From CAIZGX01 sp046048875 (GTDB lineage: Bacteria; Bacteroidota; Bacteroidia; Flavobacteriales_D; Sanyastnellaceae), in the NCBI GenBank assembly GCA_046048875.1, contig JBJOFG010000006.1:110586-174585 (forward strand): 64,000 bases of DNA. The letters run 5' to 3'. Made by a program: the position numbers and the translations under genes. Below the pieces are notes generated by a model. That model was given only the letters and a program-made list of their open reading frames with translations. It searched no databases and was not told the DNA's origin. Positions 7,619 to 15,534 of the stretch are shown here, in pieces; within the stretch, counting starts at the first letter, position 1; every line of letters begins with the position of its first letter.

Positions 7619-8532
7619 ATTGGAAACGCCTCGGTAGAATAGTACAAGCCAATCCGAATTTGGACTGGTCTCAGCAATATGCTGCTATTCCGACCGTGCG
7701 TGTTTTAAACCACGAAACGCTTCGTGTTTACTACTATTCGATGGACCTCGATTTCAATGGAAGAATCAGTTACGTTGATGTTTCAGCAAGCAACCCGACA
7801 CATATTATTTATAGAAGTGAAGAGGTAATGTTGAACATTGGGAATACCGGATCGTTCGACGATGGGGGAGTTTGTCCGCTGCAATTTCTTCAACATGAAA
7901 ATGAAAATTGGTTGTACTACTTAGGTGTGCAACGCACAACAGATGTGCCTTACAGATATTTTGCAGGAGTGGCTAAAGAGCAAATAGATGGCTCGTTTCA
8001 GCGCTTTCAAGCCAATTCGGTTTTACTTCCAACCGAAACAGAACCCGATATTCGAAGTGCCGTTTCAATTGTGAAGCAAGGAAATCTTTTTCGCATGTGG
8101 TACGTGGGGGCTTCAGGTTGGATAGCGGTAAATGGAAAATCGGTTCCGACGTATCGCATTCATCACGCGACTTCAATCGAGGGTTTGAATTGGGAAGTTG
8201 ATCGCTTGGATTGCATTAATTTTCAGAACGAAGATGAATTCGGTTTTGGAAGGCCATGGGTCATGAAAACCGATTTAGGATATGAGATGTTTTACAGTAT
8301 TAGAACGAAGTCAATGGGCTATCGCCTCGGCTACGCAACGTCTGTAGACGGATATACGTGGGGTAGAAAGGACAGTGAGTTGAATTTTTCAATTGGAAGT
8401 GAAGACTGGGAAAACGAGTCGGTATGCTATCCGTGTGTGGTAGATATAAATGGAAAGCGTTTTCTGTTTTATAACGGAAATCAAAATGGAAAAACAGGTT
8501 TCGGCGTTGCCGTTTTGGAGGACAAGCAATGA
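7615..8532 (+). CDS. Cytoplasmic five-bladed propeller glycosidase-like protein
   Basis: The 305-residue protein consists of repeated blades with aromatic-rich turns: LRVYYYSMDLDFNGRISYVD, FRMWYVGASGW, YEMFYSIRTKSMGYRLGYAT and FLFYNGNQNGKTGFGVAVLE. This is the look of the GH32/43/62/68/130-type beta-propeller superfamily. There is no signal peptide, so it would stay in the cytoplasm, which is unusual for a hydrolase of that fold but known for glycan-biosynthesis-locus members. It might process, bind or check the glycan intermediate. The catalytic acids cannot be assigned without an alignment. It overlaps both neighbours by four bases. Confidence 0.65.
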   Translation: MNWKRLGRIVQANPNLDWSQQYAAIPTVRVLNHETLRVYYYSMDLDFNGRISYVDVSASNPTHIIYRSEEVMLNIGNTGSFDDGGVCPLQFLQHENENWLYYLGVQRTTDVPYRYFAGVAKEQIDGSFQRFQANSVLLPTETEPDIRSAVSIVKQGNLFRMWYVGASGWIAVNGKSVPTYRIHHATSIEGLNWEVDRLDCINFQNEDEFGFGRPWVMKTDLGYEMFYSIRTKSMGYRLGYATSVDGYTWGRKDSELNFSIGSEDWENESVCYPCVVDINGKRFLFYNGNQNGKTGFGVAVLEDKQ

Positions 8533-9497
8533 AAATAATTCGATACACCGAAGACTATCGTCAGCAATGGGAGGAATTCGTTTCAAACAGTAAAAACGGA
8601 ACTTTTCATCTGTCAAGAAATTTCATTGACTACCACGGAACAAAGTTCAGCGACCATTCGCTGCTTTCATTTGATGAAGAAGAAATTGTCGGCCTTTTAC
8701 CCATGAATGAAGTGGGAAAGAATGTCTACAGTCATCAGGGATTAACCTACGGCGGATGGATTTTGTCTTCGGAAATTCGTCTGCATGAATTTCATGAACT
8801 GTTCAAGTGTTTTCTGAATTACTTGTCAGATCAGGGGTTTGAAGCCTTGCATTACAAATCCATTCCATACATGTATCACCAAATTCCTTCACAGGAAGAC
8901 ATACACATGATGCATTTGGCAGGGGCAACGTGCATTGGACAACATGTGAATCCTATCATTATTCCTTCCAATTTTCCTGCTTTCCAAGAACGAAGAATTC
9001 GCGGAATGAAAAAGGCTCTGAAGGAAGGCGTTCGCATTGAAGTTTCTGAAAATATTGAAACGTATTTTAAGATCGTTGAAGATTTATTGAAAGCCTACGA
9101 TTCAAAGCCAGCGCATTCGCGAGAGGAAATAATTGATTTGAAAAAACGATTTCCGAATGAAATAATCTTGCATGCTGCGTTTGTTGGAAATGAAATGTGC
9201 GCGGGTATACTCTGTTTTGAAACGCCCAACTGCGTGCGCTTTCAATACATCGCCTCCACATTGGAAGGGAAGGAGAAGGGTGCTTTGGATTTGCTTTTCG
9301 CAACGCTCATTCAAGAGACGTATTCTCATAAGAATTTTATCGATTTCGGGACCAGTACCAACAGTCAAGGAGCGAGTTTGGCTTTAGGTATTTCACAACA
9401 GAAAGAAGGATTCGGCGCACGCACTAGCGTTCAGCCTATTTATACATTAGCATTAAATTCCGTAAATTGGGATGCTCTAAACGCATTTGTTTCATGA
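8529..9497 (+). CDS. GNAT-like (FemAB/BioF2-type) acyltransferase
   Basis: This 322-residue protein resembles the double-GNAT, FemAB-like group. It opens with IRYTEDYRQQWEEFVSNSKN and FHLSRNFIDYHGTKFSDHSL, the typical start of those proteins. It later has RRIRGMKKALKEGVRIEVSE and a second acetyltransferase-like half (GNEMCAGILCFETPNCVRFQ) ending in FIDFGTSTNSQGASLALGIS. Such enzymes transfer acyl or aminoacyl groups to amino-sugars or peptides. The gene starts within an ATGA overlap with the previous stop and ends in another ATGA overlap with the glycosyltransferase gene. The acyl donor and acceptor are unknown. Confidence 0.75.
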   Translation: MKIIRYTEDYRQQWEEFVSNSKNGTFHLSRNFIDYHGTKFSDHSLLSFDEEEIVGLLPMNEVGKNVYSHQGLTYGGWILSSEIRLHEFHELFKCFLNYLSDQGFEALHYKSIPYMYHQIPSQEDIHMMHLAGATCIGQHVNPIIIPSNFPAFQERRIRGMKKALKEGVRIEVSENIETYFKIVEDLLKAYDSKPAHSREEIIDLKKRFPNEIILHAAFVGNEMCAGILCFETPNCVRFQYIASTLEGKEKGALDLLFATLIQETYSHKNFIDFGTSTNSQGASLALGISQQKEGFGARTSVQPIYTLALNSVNWDALNAFVS

Positions 9498-10429
9498 AGA
9501 AAGTATCGGTAGTCATTCCCTGTTTCCATGTCGAAGAATTCATTCTTCCTCTTTTTCACAACATGCAAGAAGTGGAGAAGCAGTTGAATGCCATGGATCT
9601 TTCGTTGGAATTGGTGTGCGTTGACGATGGAAGCAAAGACGGTACGTGGGATGAATTGCTGAAGCATCGTCATTTGATTAAAGACACCCAAGTTGTTCGA
9701 TTAACGCGCAACTTCGGTGCTATCTGCGCAAGCAATGCCGGATTGAAATTGGTTACTGGAGATGCTTGCACCATATACGCAGCAGACCTTCAAGATCCAT
9801 TGGAACTCATTCCCGAAATGGCACAGCTGTGGTTGAATGGCGAGAAATACATCACTGCGGTTCGCGCGAAGAAGAGAAAAGATCCTTTGCTAACGCGTTT
9901 ATATGCTAAGCTCTATTACATCTTGGTGAAGTTGTTCGTGATGAAGGACTTTCCTGAAAGCGGATTCGACATTGCATTTTGGGACGGAAGTATTTTACAG
10001 TATTTGAAGAACACTTCGAAGAACATCAATCGTTCGTTGTTCTCGCATTGGCTCGGGTTCAAACCGTATGTGATCGAATACGAAAGAAGAGAGCGTTCGA
10101 GCGGAAAGAGTGGATGGACGTTTTCAAAGAAATGGAAGTTGTTCCTCGATTCATTTTTAGGATTCTCTGTAGTTCCGATTCGTTTCATTTCATTCATAGG
10201 CATGTGTGTTTCGTTCCTCAGTTTCGGCTACGGAATTCTTATGCTTATAGGTGGAATAACAGGTAAAATTTCAGAGCCCGGTTTTGCAACAGTGACTTCT
10301 TTGATCACCTTCCTGTTGGGATTAGTGATCGTAATGCTTGGAGTAATTGGCGAATACTTGTGGCGCATTTTCGATGAAGTAAACAAACGACCCGAAGCGG
10401 TTGTAGAAGAGATATTGAAGAATGAGTAA
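9494..10429 (+). CDS. Family 2 glycosyltransferase, DPM1/ArnC-like
   Basis: A 311-residue GT2 enzyme from the ATG at 9494, which overlaps the previous stop as ATGA; an upstream ATG at 9467 is less likely. It has the nucleotide-binding start SVVIPCFHVEEFILPLF, the VCVDDGSKDGTW motif, and ADLQDP as the metal-binding DxD-type site. After GFDIAFWDG it ends in two membrane helices (VPIRFISFIGMCVSFLSFGY and SLITFLLGLVIVMLGVIGEYL). This layout is that of polyprenyl-phosphate glycosyltransferases such as ArnC and dolichol-phosphate mannose synthases. It would load a sugar onto undecaprenyl phosphate at the inner face of the membrane. Confidence 0.9.
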   Translation: MKKVSVVIPCFHVEEFILPLFHNMQEVEKQLNAMDLSLELVCVDDGSKDGTWDELLKHRHLIKDTQVVRLTRNFGAICASNAGLKLVTGDACTIYAADLQDPLELIPEMAQLWLNGEKYITAVRAKKRKDPLLTRLYAKLYYILVKLFVMKDFPESGFDIAFWDGSILQYLKNTSKNINRSLFSHWLGFKPYVIEYERRERSSGKSGWTFSKKWKLFLDSFLGFSVVPIRFISFIGMCVSFLSFGYGILMLIGGITGKISEPGFATVTSLITFLLGLVIVMLGVIGEYLWRIFDEVNKRPEAVVEEILKNE

Positions 10430-10802
10430 GATTGTAATTTTTGGATTGTCTGCGCTGTACGCCACGTTATCCGTGGTCGGTGCGTCGTTGATTAAATTGA
10501 CATTGAATACATGGGGCGTTGAACAACGCGGCTTGACCTCGGTCAAAGACTATTTCGCGTTCTTGTTTGAACCGAAGGTGTTTTTCGGAATGGGAATCAT
10601 TTTCGTTTCGGCATTGGTGCTGTTCAAGGCACTTTCGCTAAGCGATTTCAGTTACGTAATTCCTGTTAGCGCTGCCGTGAATTTTATTTTAACTGCGACA
10701 GTGGCCGCAGTGTTTTTCGGTGAAAAATTAGCATGGACCAACATTGTTGGAATTGCTCTAATCATCGCAGGAGTTTTCGTGATTAATCTCAAAAAGGTAT
10801 GA
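10422..10802 (+). CDS. Small EamA/SMR-type membrane protein, ArnE/ArnF-like flippase
   Basis: This 126-residue protein is almost all membrane, with four predicted helices: FGLSALYATLSVVGASLIKL, VFFGMGIIFVSALVLFKALS, FSYVIPVSAAVNFILTATVA and TNIVGIALIIAGVFVIN. The size and the FGEKL turn before the last helix match the ArnE/ArnF and small multidrug resistance group. Directly after an ArnC-like enzyme, it most likely moves the polyprenyl-phosphate-linked sugar to the periplasmic face. It overlaps the glycosyltransferase gene by eight bases and the next gene by four, so it is probably translated coupled to both. Confidence 0.82.
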   Translation: MSKIVIFGLSALYATLSVVGASLIKLTLNTWGVEQRGLTSVKDYFAFLFEPKVFFGMGIIFVSALVLFKALSLSDFSYVIPVSAAVNFILTATVAAVFFGEKLAWTNIVGIALIIAGVFVINLKKV

Positions 10803-11791
10803 GCAGAATTCTTGTAACAGGCGCTGCGGGCTTCATTGGATCTCACTTGACAGATGCCTTGCTTGAAGCAGGACATGAAGTTATTGGATTCGATAATTTA
10901 ACGAATGGAAAATTACGGAACCTTGAAAGTGCATTGGAGAACAATGCTTTTCAATTTGCTGAAGGAGATATTTGTGAGGAAGCCCAAGTGAATGAAATCA
11001 TGAATGGAATCGATGTGGTGTATCATTTGGCTTGTCTCGGTGTTCGCCATTCCATTCACAGTCCTTTTGAGAATCATCGCGTGAATGCGGAAGGAACGAT
11101 TCGCGTTTTAGAAGCCGCAAGACAAGAGAAAGTTTCAAAATTCTTTTATATCTCGACGTCTGAAATTTATGGAGACATTCAAACGTTTCCGATTGACGAG
11201 TTAGGCGTTCCGGCTCCGAAAACGGTTTATGGAAGTAGCAAGTTAGCAGGCGAGAACTATGCCTATTCATACAACGTGTGTTACGGACTTCCAACAGTCA
11301 TTACCCGCATCTTCAACAACTACGGTCCTCGTGCGCATTACGAAGGCGACGCAGGAGAGATTATTCCGCGTAGCATTGTCCGCATGATGAACGGCGAAGC
11401 GCCAGTTGTCTTTGGAAAGGGCGATGTGACACGTGATTTCTTTTTTGTGAAGGATACCGCTCTCGCACTTGTTGGATTAATGCAGAATGAAAAAGCTGTT
11501 GGTGAAATCATAAACATTGGAACAGGCGTTGAAATTTCCATGAAAGAACTTATGGAAGTCTTGATTGAAGAAATGGAATTGAAAGACCGAATGAACATTC
11601 GGTTCGAAGATGATCGTCCGGCCGATGTCCCACGTTTGTGGGTGAATCCTTCAAAGTTCAGAGCACTGACAGGCTTTTCAAATGAGAAAGATTTCCGTGA
11701 AGGATTGAGAGAAACGATAGCATATTACCAAGCGTTAAATCAATCGAACGACTTGATGAAGGAAATAGAACTTCAAAATTGGAAGAAATGA
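10799..11791 (+). CDS. NAD-dependent epimerase/dehydratase (extended SDR)
   Basis: This 330-residue enzyme has the extended SDR signature: ILVTGAAGFIGSHLTDAL for NAD binding, VYHLACLGVRHS, and the catalytic Tyr-Lys pair in TVYGSSKLAGE. The active-site triplet reads STSEIYG, with Ser-Glu where 4,6-dehydratases have Asp-Glu. Ser-Glu at this place is also found in the decarboxylases UXS and ArnA. It probably acts on a UDP-sugar and makes a keto or epimerised product for the aminotransferase that follows. It overlaps both neighbours by four bases. The exact reaction cannot be settled by eye. Confidence 0.88.
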   Translation: MSRILVTGAAGFIGSHLTDALLEAGHEVIGFDNLTNGKLRNLESALENNAFQFAEGDICEEAQVNEIMNGIDVVYHLACLGVRHSIHSPFENHRVNAEGTIRVLEAARQEKVSKFFYISTSEIYGDIQTFPIDELGVPAPKTVYGSSKLAGENYAYSYNVCYGLPTVITRIFNNYGPRAHYEGDAGEIIPRSIVRMMNGEAPVVFGKGDVTRDFFFVKDTALALVGLMQNEKAVGEIINIGTGVEISMKELMEVLIEEMELKDRMNIRFEDDRPADVPRLWVNPSKFRALTGFSNEKDFREGLRETIAYYQALNQSNDLMKEIELQNWKK

Positions 11792-12924
11792 AAATCCCAG
11801 TAGCAAAGCCCTATCTAGGAGTTGAAGAAGCACAATTGGCTTATGACACCATTCTAACGAACTGGGTGACCCAAGGTCCGCGAGTTGCAGAATTTGAAGA
11901 GAAGTTTGCGCGTTATGTTGGAAGTGAATATGCTGTGGCCGTGAGTAATTGCACTACGGCTTTGCATTTGTCTTTAATCGTCGCAGGCATTGGTCCCGGC
12001 GACGAAGTCATTTGTCCGAGCATGAGTTACATAGCAACCGCGAACGCAATTGTATACGTAGGAGCAACACCTGTTTTTGCGGAAGTGAAATCAGAGACCT
12101 ACAACATAGATCCTGCTGATGTTGAGCGAAAGATTACTTCCAGGACGAAGGCGATTATCGGCGTTCATCAGATTGGACTTCCTTTCGAGATAGACGAAAT
12201 AAAAACGTTATCCGCGAAGCACAGCCTCATCTTAATTGAAGACGCTGCTTGTGCCGCGGGTTCTTCCTACAAGGGAAATAAAATTGGCTCTCATTCAGAT
12301 TTAGTTTGCTTTTCCTTCCATCCGAGAAAAGTAATTACAACGGGAGATGGCGGTATGATTACCACTTCGAATCCAGAATACGTCGAACGATTGAAGCGCC
12401 TTCGTCAACACGGAATGAGCGTGAACGATCGCGTTCGTCACCTGAGCGACAAAGTTATTGTTGAAGATCATTTGGAAGTGGGATACAACTACCGCATGAC
12501 AGATATACAGGCAGCAGTGGGCATTCGTCAATTGGAAAAATTAGATTCCATCGTTGAAAGAAGAAGAGAAATTGCAGAATTCTATTTGAATGAATTAAAA
12601 GACATCGAATGCATTCGTTTGCCTTTCGAGAGTGAAAATGATTTCACTAATTGGCAATCCTTTTCCGTTTATCTAAAACCTACTTGTCCCATTTCAAGAA
12701 ACGACCTCATGCAGAAAATGCTTGATCTCGGAATTTCAACACGAAGAGGAATCATGACGTCACACCGCGAAACAGCTTACAAAAATAGGGGAGTGGATAT
12801 ATCGCTTCCAGTTTCTGAAGACGCTGCCGATCGTAGCGTTGTACTTCCTTTGTACGTTCCAATGTCGCATGAAGAAATGGATTATGTGATGAAACATTTC
12901 AAAGCATGTTTGAATCAAGATTAA
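11788..12924 (+). CDS. DegT/DnrJ/EryC1/StrS aminotransferase, ArnB-like
   Basis: A PLP-dependent sugar aminotransferase of 378 residues from the ATG at 11788, which overlaps the previous stop as ATGA; an ATG three codons earlier is also in frame. The PLP lysine is K181 in CFSFHPRKVITTGDGG, and the cofactor aspartate is in LILIEDAACA (D152). The family transfers an amino group from glutamate to a keto-sugar nucleotide. Together with the SDR and Gfo/Idh enzymes of the operon it would give an amino-sugar, then open to acylation by the NeuD-like or FemAB-like enzymes. The C-terminal region TNWQSFSVYLKP is typical of the ArnB/PglE branch. Confidence 0.92.
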   Translation: MKIPVAKPYLGVEEAQLAYDTILTNWVTQGPRVAEFEEKFARYVGSEYAVAVSNCTTALHLSLIVAGIGPGDEVICPSMSYIATANAIVYVGATPVFAEVKSETYNIDPADVERKITSRTKAIIGVHQIGLPFEIDEIKTLSAKHSLILIEDAACAAGSSYKGNKIGSHSDLVCFSFHPRKVITTGDGGMITTSNPEYVERLKRLRQHGMSVNDRVRHLSDKVIVEDHLEVGYNYRMTDIQAAVGIRQLEKLDSIVERRREIAEFYLNELKDIECIRLPFESENDFTNWQSFSVYLKPTCPISRNDLMQKMLDLGISTRRGIMTSHRETAYKNRGVDISLPVSEDAADRSVVLPLYVPMSHEEMDYVMKHFKACLNQD

Positions 12925-14321
12925 GCATTCCACTTTCGAATAAGGAAGAGCGGAATTTCATTTTTGCTATACTTGTATTTAAGTGTTTGCTTTTTGCTTA
13001 TTTGTTTTTTCAATACACCAACTATTGGCAAGCAGGACCCGTTGAAGGCCTTGCTATTCATGCTGGAGATACATCGGGATATTTTGTTCCTGCTGAATCA
13101 TTCGCGCAAGGTGCAGGTTATTCAAGCGTATGTCGAATGCCAGCATTCGTTCCGATTTATTCCTGGTTCAGTGCGTTGTTTAACCCTTATGCCGCTTACC
13201 ACTTTGTTGTCGTTCTTCAGTTTTTGTTGAGTGTCTGCAGTGTTGTTTGGGTAGCGAGAATTGCAGGTCATTTAGCTCAGAACAAACGAGCCTATTACAT
13301 TTCAGGAGTCATATACGCTTCTTCCTTGCTCATTGCGGTTTGGGAGCCGATGTTGCTTTCTGATAGTTTCGGAAATTCATTTTTAATTCTTGCGTTTTAT
13401 CTCGTCATTCGATTCAAACAAGAATCGAAATGGAAAATGATTTTCTGGACTTCCCTGTTTTTAACCTGGTCTATTTTCTTCCGACAAATACATGTCCTCT
13501 TCATTCCAGTCTTGTATTTTTTAATGTTGAAGAAGGAAGTGTTTTGGAAAACAACAGTGCTCTTCGCTGCTCCAATTTTATTTGCGTTTGGAAGTTGGAC
13601 AGCCTATAACTATTCGAAGACGAACCGTTTCATTCCACTCGTGGACTCGTTTTCTTCCTGTTACGGATATATGCCAGAGCAGTTGGTTGCTATTCGTGAT
13701 TTGGTGATTGCATGGGGAGAAGATTGTCAGCCGTGGGTGCCGAATTCCGCTTCGAATTATTTAATTGCAAAAGACGGATGCACTCAAACTCCGTTAACTG
13801 AACGTCACTACACAACAGTGTACGGCGCAGCAGAAATGCAGCAATTGAAAGAAGATTATCAACTTTTCTATTATGAACTCGAAGGTGCTGCCAAAGACAG
13901 TGTGGGGAACGTAATACTTGCCAAGTCAAAGGTCTATCGAGAAGCATATGTGCACGAGCATCCATCGGATTATTATTTCGTTAATCGTTTGCGTTTGATG
14001 AAGCAGTTTTTGTTTCCAGCGCGAATCGATAACATTCCAGGACCCGCTTTTGGAAATATGAATTTTATTCAAAAGGGAGTGAAAGTTGGATCATACGCGC
14101 TCTTGTTGGTCGTGAATGCATTGGCGCTTATCCTTGTTCTTCCTGTTCTGTTGAAGAACGCTAGATCACGTTGGTGGTTGCTTTCAGGGTGGATGTTGTT
14201 CTTCGTTTTGGGAGGAGTGTTGGGATTCATTGAACAGCGCTATTTGGTACCGTGCTATTTCTTCTTTACGATTATTGTCGCAATAGGAATTTCCAGTTGG
14301 AAATTCAAGCGCAGCGCGTAA
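12906..14321 (+). CDS. GT-C-like multispanning membrane glycosyltransferase candidate, ArnT-like position
   Basis: A 471-residue protein with about ten hydrophobic segments and one soluble loop (about residues 250-370). After the first helix it has HAGDTSGYFVPAESFAQG, an acidic motif in the first periplasmic loop. Near the last helices it has GFIEQRYLVPCYFFFT. Both features are common in GT-C lipid-linked glycosyltransferases (GT39/GT83 and relatives). It would be expected to use a polyprenyl-phosphate sugar as donor at the outer face of the inner membrane. The start overlaps the aminotransferase gene by 19 bases. It is the last gene of the tightly overlapping operon. The GT-C call is by motif and context only. 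Confidence 0.68.
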   Translation: MFESRLSIPLSNKEERNFIFAILVFKCLLFAYLFFQYTNYWQAGPVEGLAIHAGDTSGYFVPAESFAQGAGYSSVCRMPAFVPIYSWFSALFNPYAAYHFVVVLQFLLSVCSVVWVARIAGHLAQNKRAYYISGVIYASSLLIAVWEPMLLSDSFGNSFLILAFYLVIRFKQESKWKMIFWTSLFLTWSIFFRQIHVLFIPVLYFLMLKKEVFWKTTVLFAAPILFAFGSWTAYNYSKTNRFIPLVDSFSSCYGYMPEQLVAIRDLVIAWGEDCQPWVPNSASNYLIAKDGCTQTPLTERHYTTVYGAAEMQQLKEDYQLFYYELEGAAKDSVGNVILAKSKVYREAYVHEHPSDYYFVNRLRLMKQFLFPARIDNIPGPAFGNMNFIQKGVKVGSYALLLVVNALALILVLPVLLKNARSRWWLLSGWMLFFVLGGVLGFIEQRYLVPCYFFFTIIVAIGISSWKFKRSA

Positions 14322-14332
14322 ATTTGAAGAAT

Positions 14333-15490
14333 ATGCAAATCGTACTTTTTGAAGACCACTTGGTCAACTCATTTTTACCTCTTTCGCACACGAGAGCCCT
14401 GGCAGACTTATTCGCAGGAATGTATTCCGTGCGCGAACGTTGGCAATTGTATTTTGAAGGAGAATCGGTTTTTGTTCAGACGAGAGCGATTCTTCAAGAC
14501 TTGTACGAAGCATGTCCAGCTGGTGAAACCGTATTCATCAACGCTAGATTAATTCCGAATCAAGACGCGGTGAGTGCCATTCAAAGTTTGAAGACGAATG
14601 AGGCGTTTTTCATTCACGATGTATGCGTTGCTGCGCGAGGTATGCACATGAATTGGGATACATTTGAGCACCGCGCTTGGACCTCAGAGGCGATGTGGTT
14701 GAATGGAATCACCGATTTGTTTTCAGTGAACGATTATTTAATTCGAGCCGATTTCGATTTAGTGAATAAAAATAACAACGCTGCGCCAAGTCAGCATTGT
14801 CGCGTTATTGGAGCAACTTCCAACTTATACATTCATCCAACCGCAAAAGTTTTAGATGCGGTGTTGAATGTTGAAGCTGGGCCTATATTCATCGATGCAG
14901 ATGCTGAAGTCATGGAAGGAAGCATGCTTCGTGGACCACTTTACATTGGCAAGCATGCAGTGTTGAAGATGGGAACGAAGTGTTATGGCCCTTCTTCATT
15001 CGGAGAAGAATGTCGAATAGGAGGAGAAACTTCTAACGTTGTTTTTCATCCGTTCAGCAACAAAGGTCACGACGGATTTTTAGGCAATGCTGTAGTTGGT
15101 TCTTGGGTAAATTTTGGAGCCGATTCGAATTGCAGCAATTTGAAAAACAACTACAGTACCGTTTCCATTTCAAACGATTTAGATCGAAATGAATTCAATA
15201 CAGGGCTTACCTTTTGTGGTGCATTGGTAGGTGATCATGCGAAGTTTGGAATTAACACCATGCTGAACACCGGTACCTACGTGGGTGTTGCTGCGAATGT
15301 ATTCGCAGGTGACTTTCCGCCTAAATGTGTTCCTTCTTTTACGTGGGGAACAGGAAGTGTTGAGCATAATTTAGACAAAGCCATTCAAACAGCGGAACGT
15401 ATGATGCACCGCAGAGGCAAGGAAATGTCAGCAGCTGAAAGAGCCGTATTGGCGCATGTATTTAAAATAACAGCCCCTTCTCGGTCATAA
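14333..15490 (+). CDS. Alternative GlmU: UDP-GlcNAc pyrophosphorylase / GlcN-1-P acetyltransferase-like
   Basis: A protein of 385 residues from the ATG at 14333; an in-frame ATG at 14252 would overlap the previous gene by 70 bases. It opens with IVLFEDHLVNSFLPLSHTRA and has SVRERWQLYFEG, the hallmarks of the Bacteroidota alternative GlmU family (TIGR03991). The second half is a left-handed beta-helix: LYIHPTAKVLDAVLNVEAGP, then GGETSNVVFHPFSNKGHDGF and LGNAVVGSWVNFGADSNCSN. It probably makes UDP-GlcNAc, the precursor for peptidoglycan, lipid A and the glycan of the upstream operon. It starts 12 bases after the previous stop. Confidence 0.88.
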   Translation: MQIVLFEDHLVNSFLPLSHTRALADLFAGMYSVRERWQLYFEGESVFVQTRAILQDLYEACPAGETVFINARLIPNQDAVSAIQSLKTNEAFFIHDVCVAARGMHMNWDTFEHRAWTSEAMWLNGITDLFSVNDYLIRADFDLVNKNNNAAPSQHCRVIGATSNLYIHPTAKVLDAVLNVEAGPIFIDADAEVMEGSMLRGPLYIGKHAVLKMGTKCYGPSSFGEECRIGGETSNVVFHPFSNKGHDGFLGNAVVGSWVNFGADSNCSNLKNNYSTVSISNDLDRNEFNTGLTFCGALVGDHAKFGINTMLNTGTYVGVAANVFAGDFPPKCVPSFTWGTGSVEHNLDKAIQTAERMMHRRGKEMSAAERAVLAHVFKITAPSRS

Positions 15491-15534
15491 AGGCAGAAGA
15501 GAAAGCGTGGCATTGACATTGAAATTCGAGGCGT

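Noticed and set aside
9467..9493. Upstream ATG for the GT2 glycosyltransferase
   Set aside because: The extra residues MGCSKRICF do not fit the family, and the ATG at 9494 gives the ATGA overlap used throughout the operon and begins at the conserved first strand.
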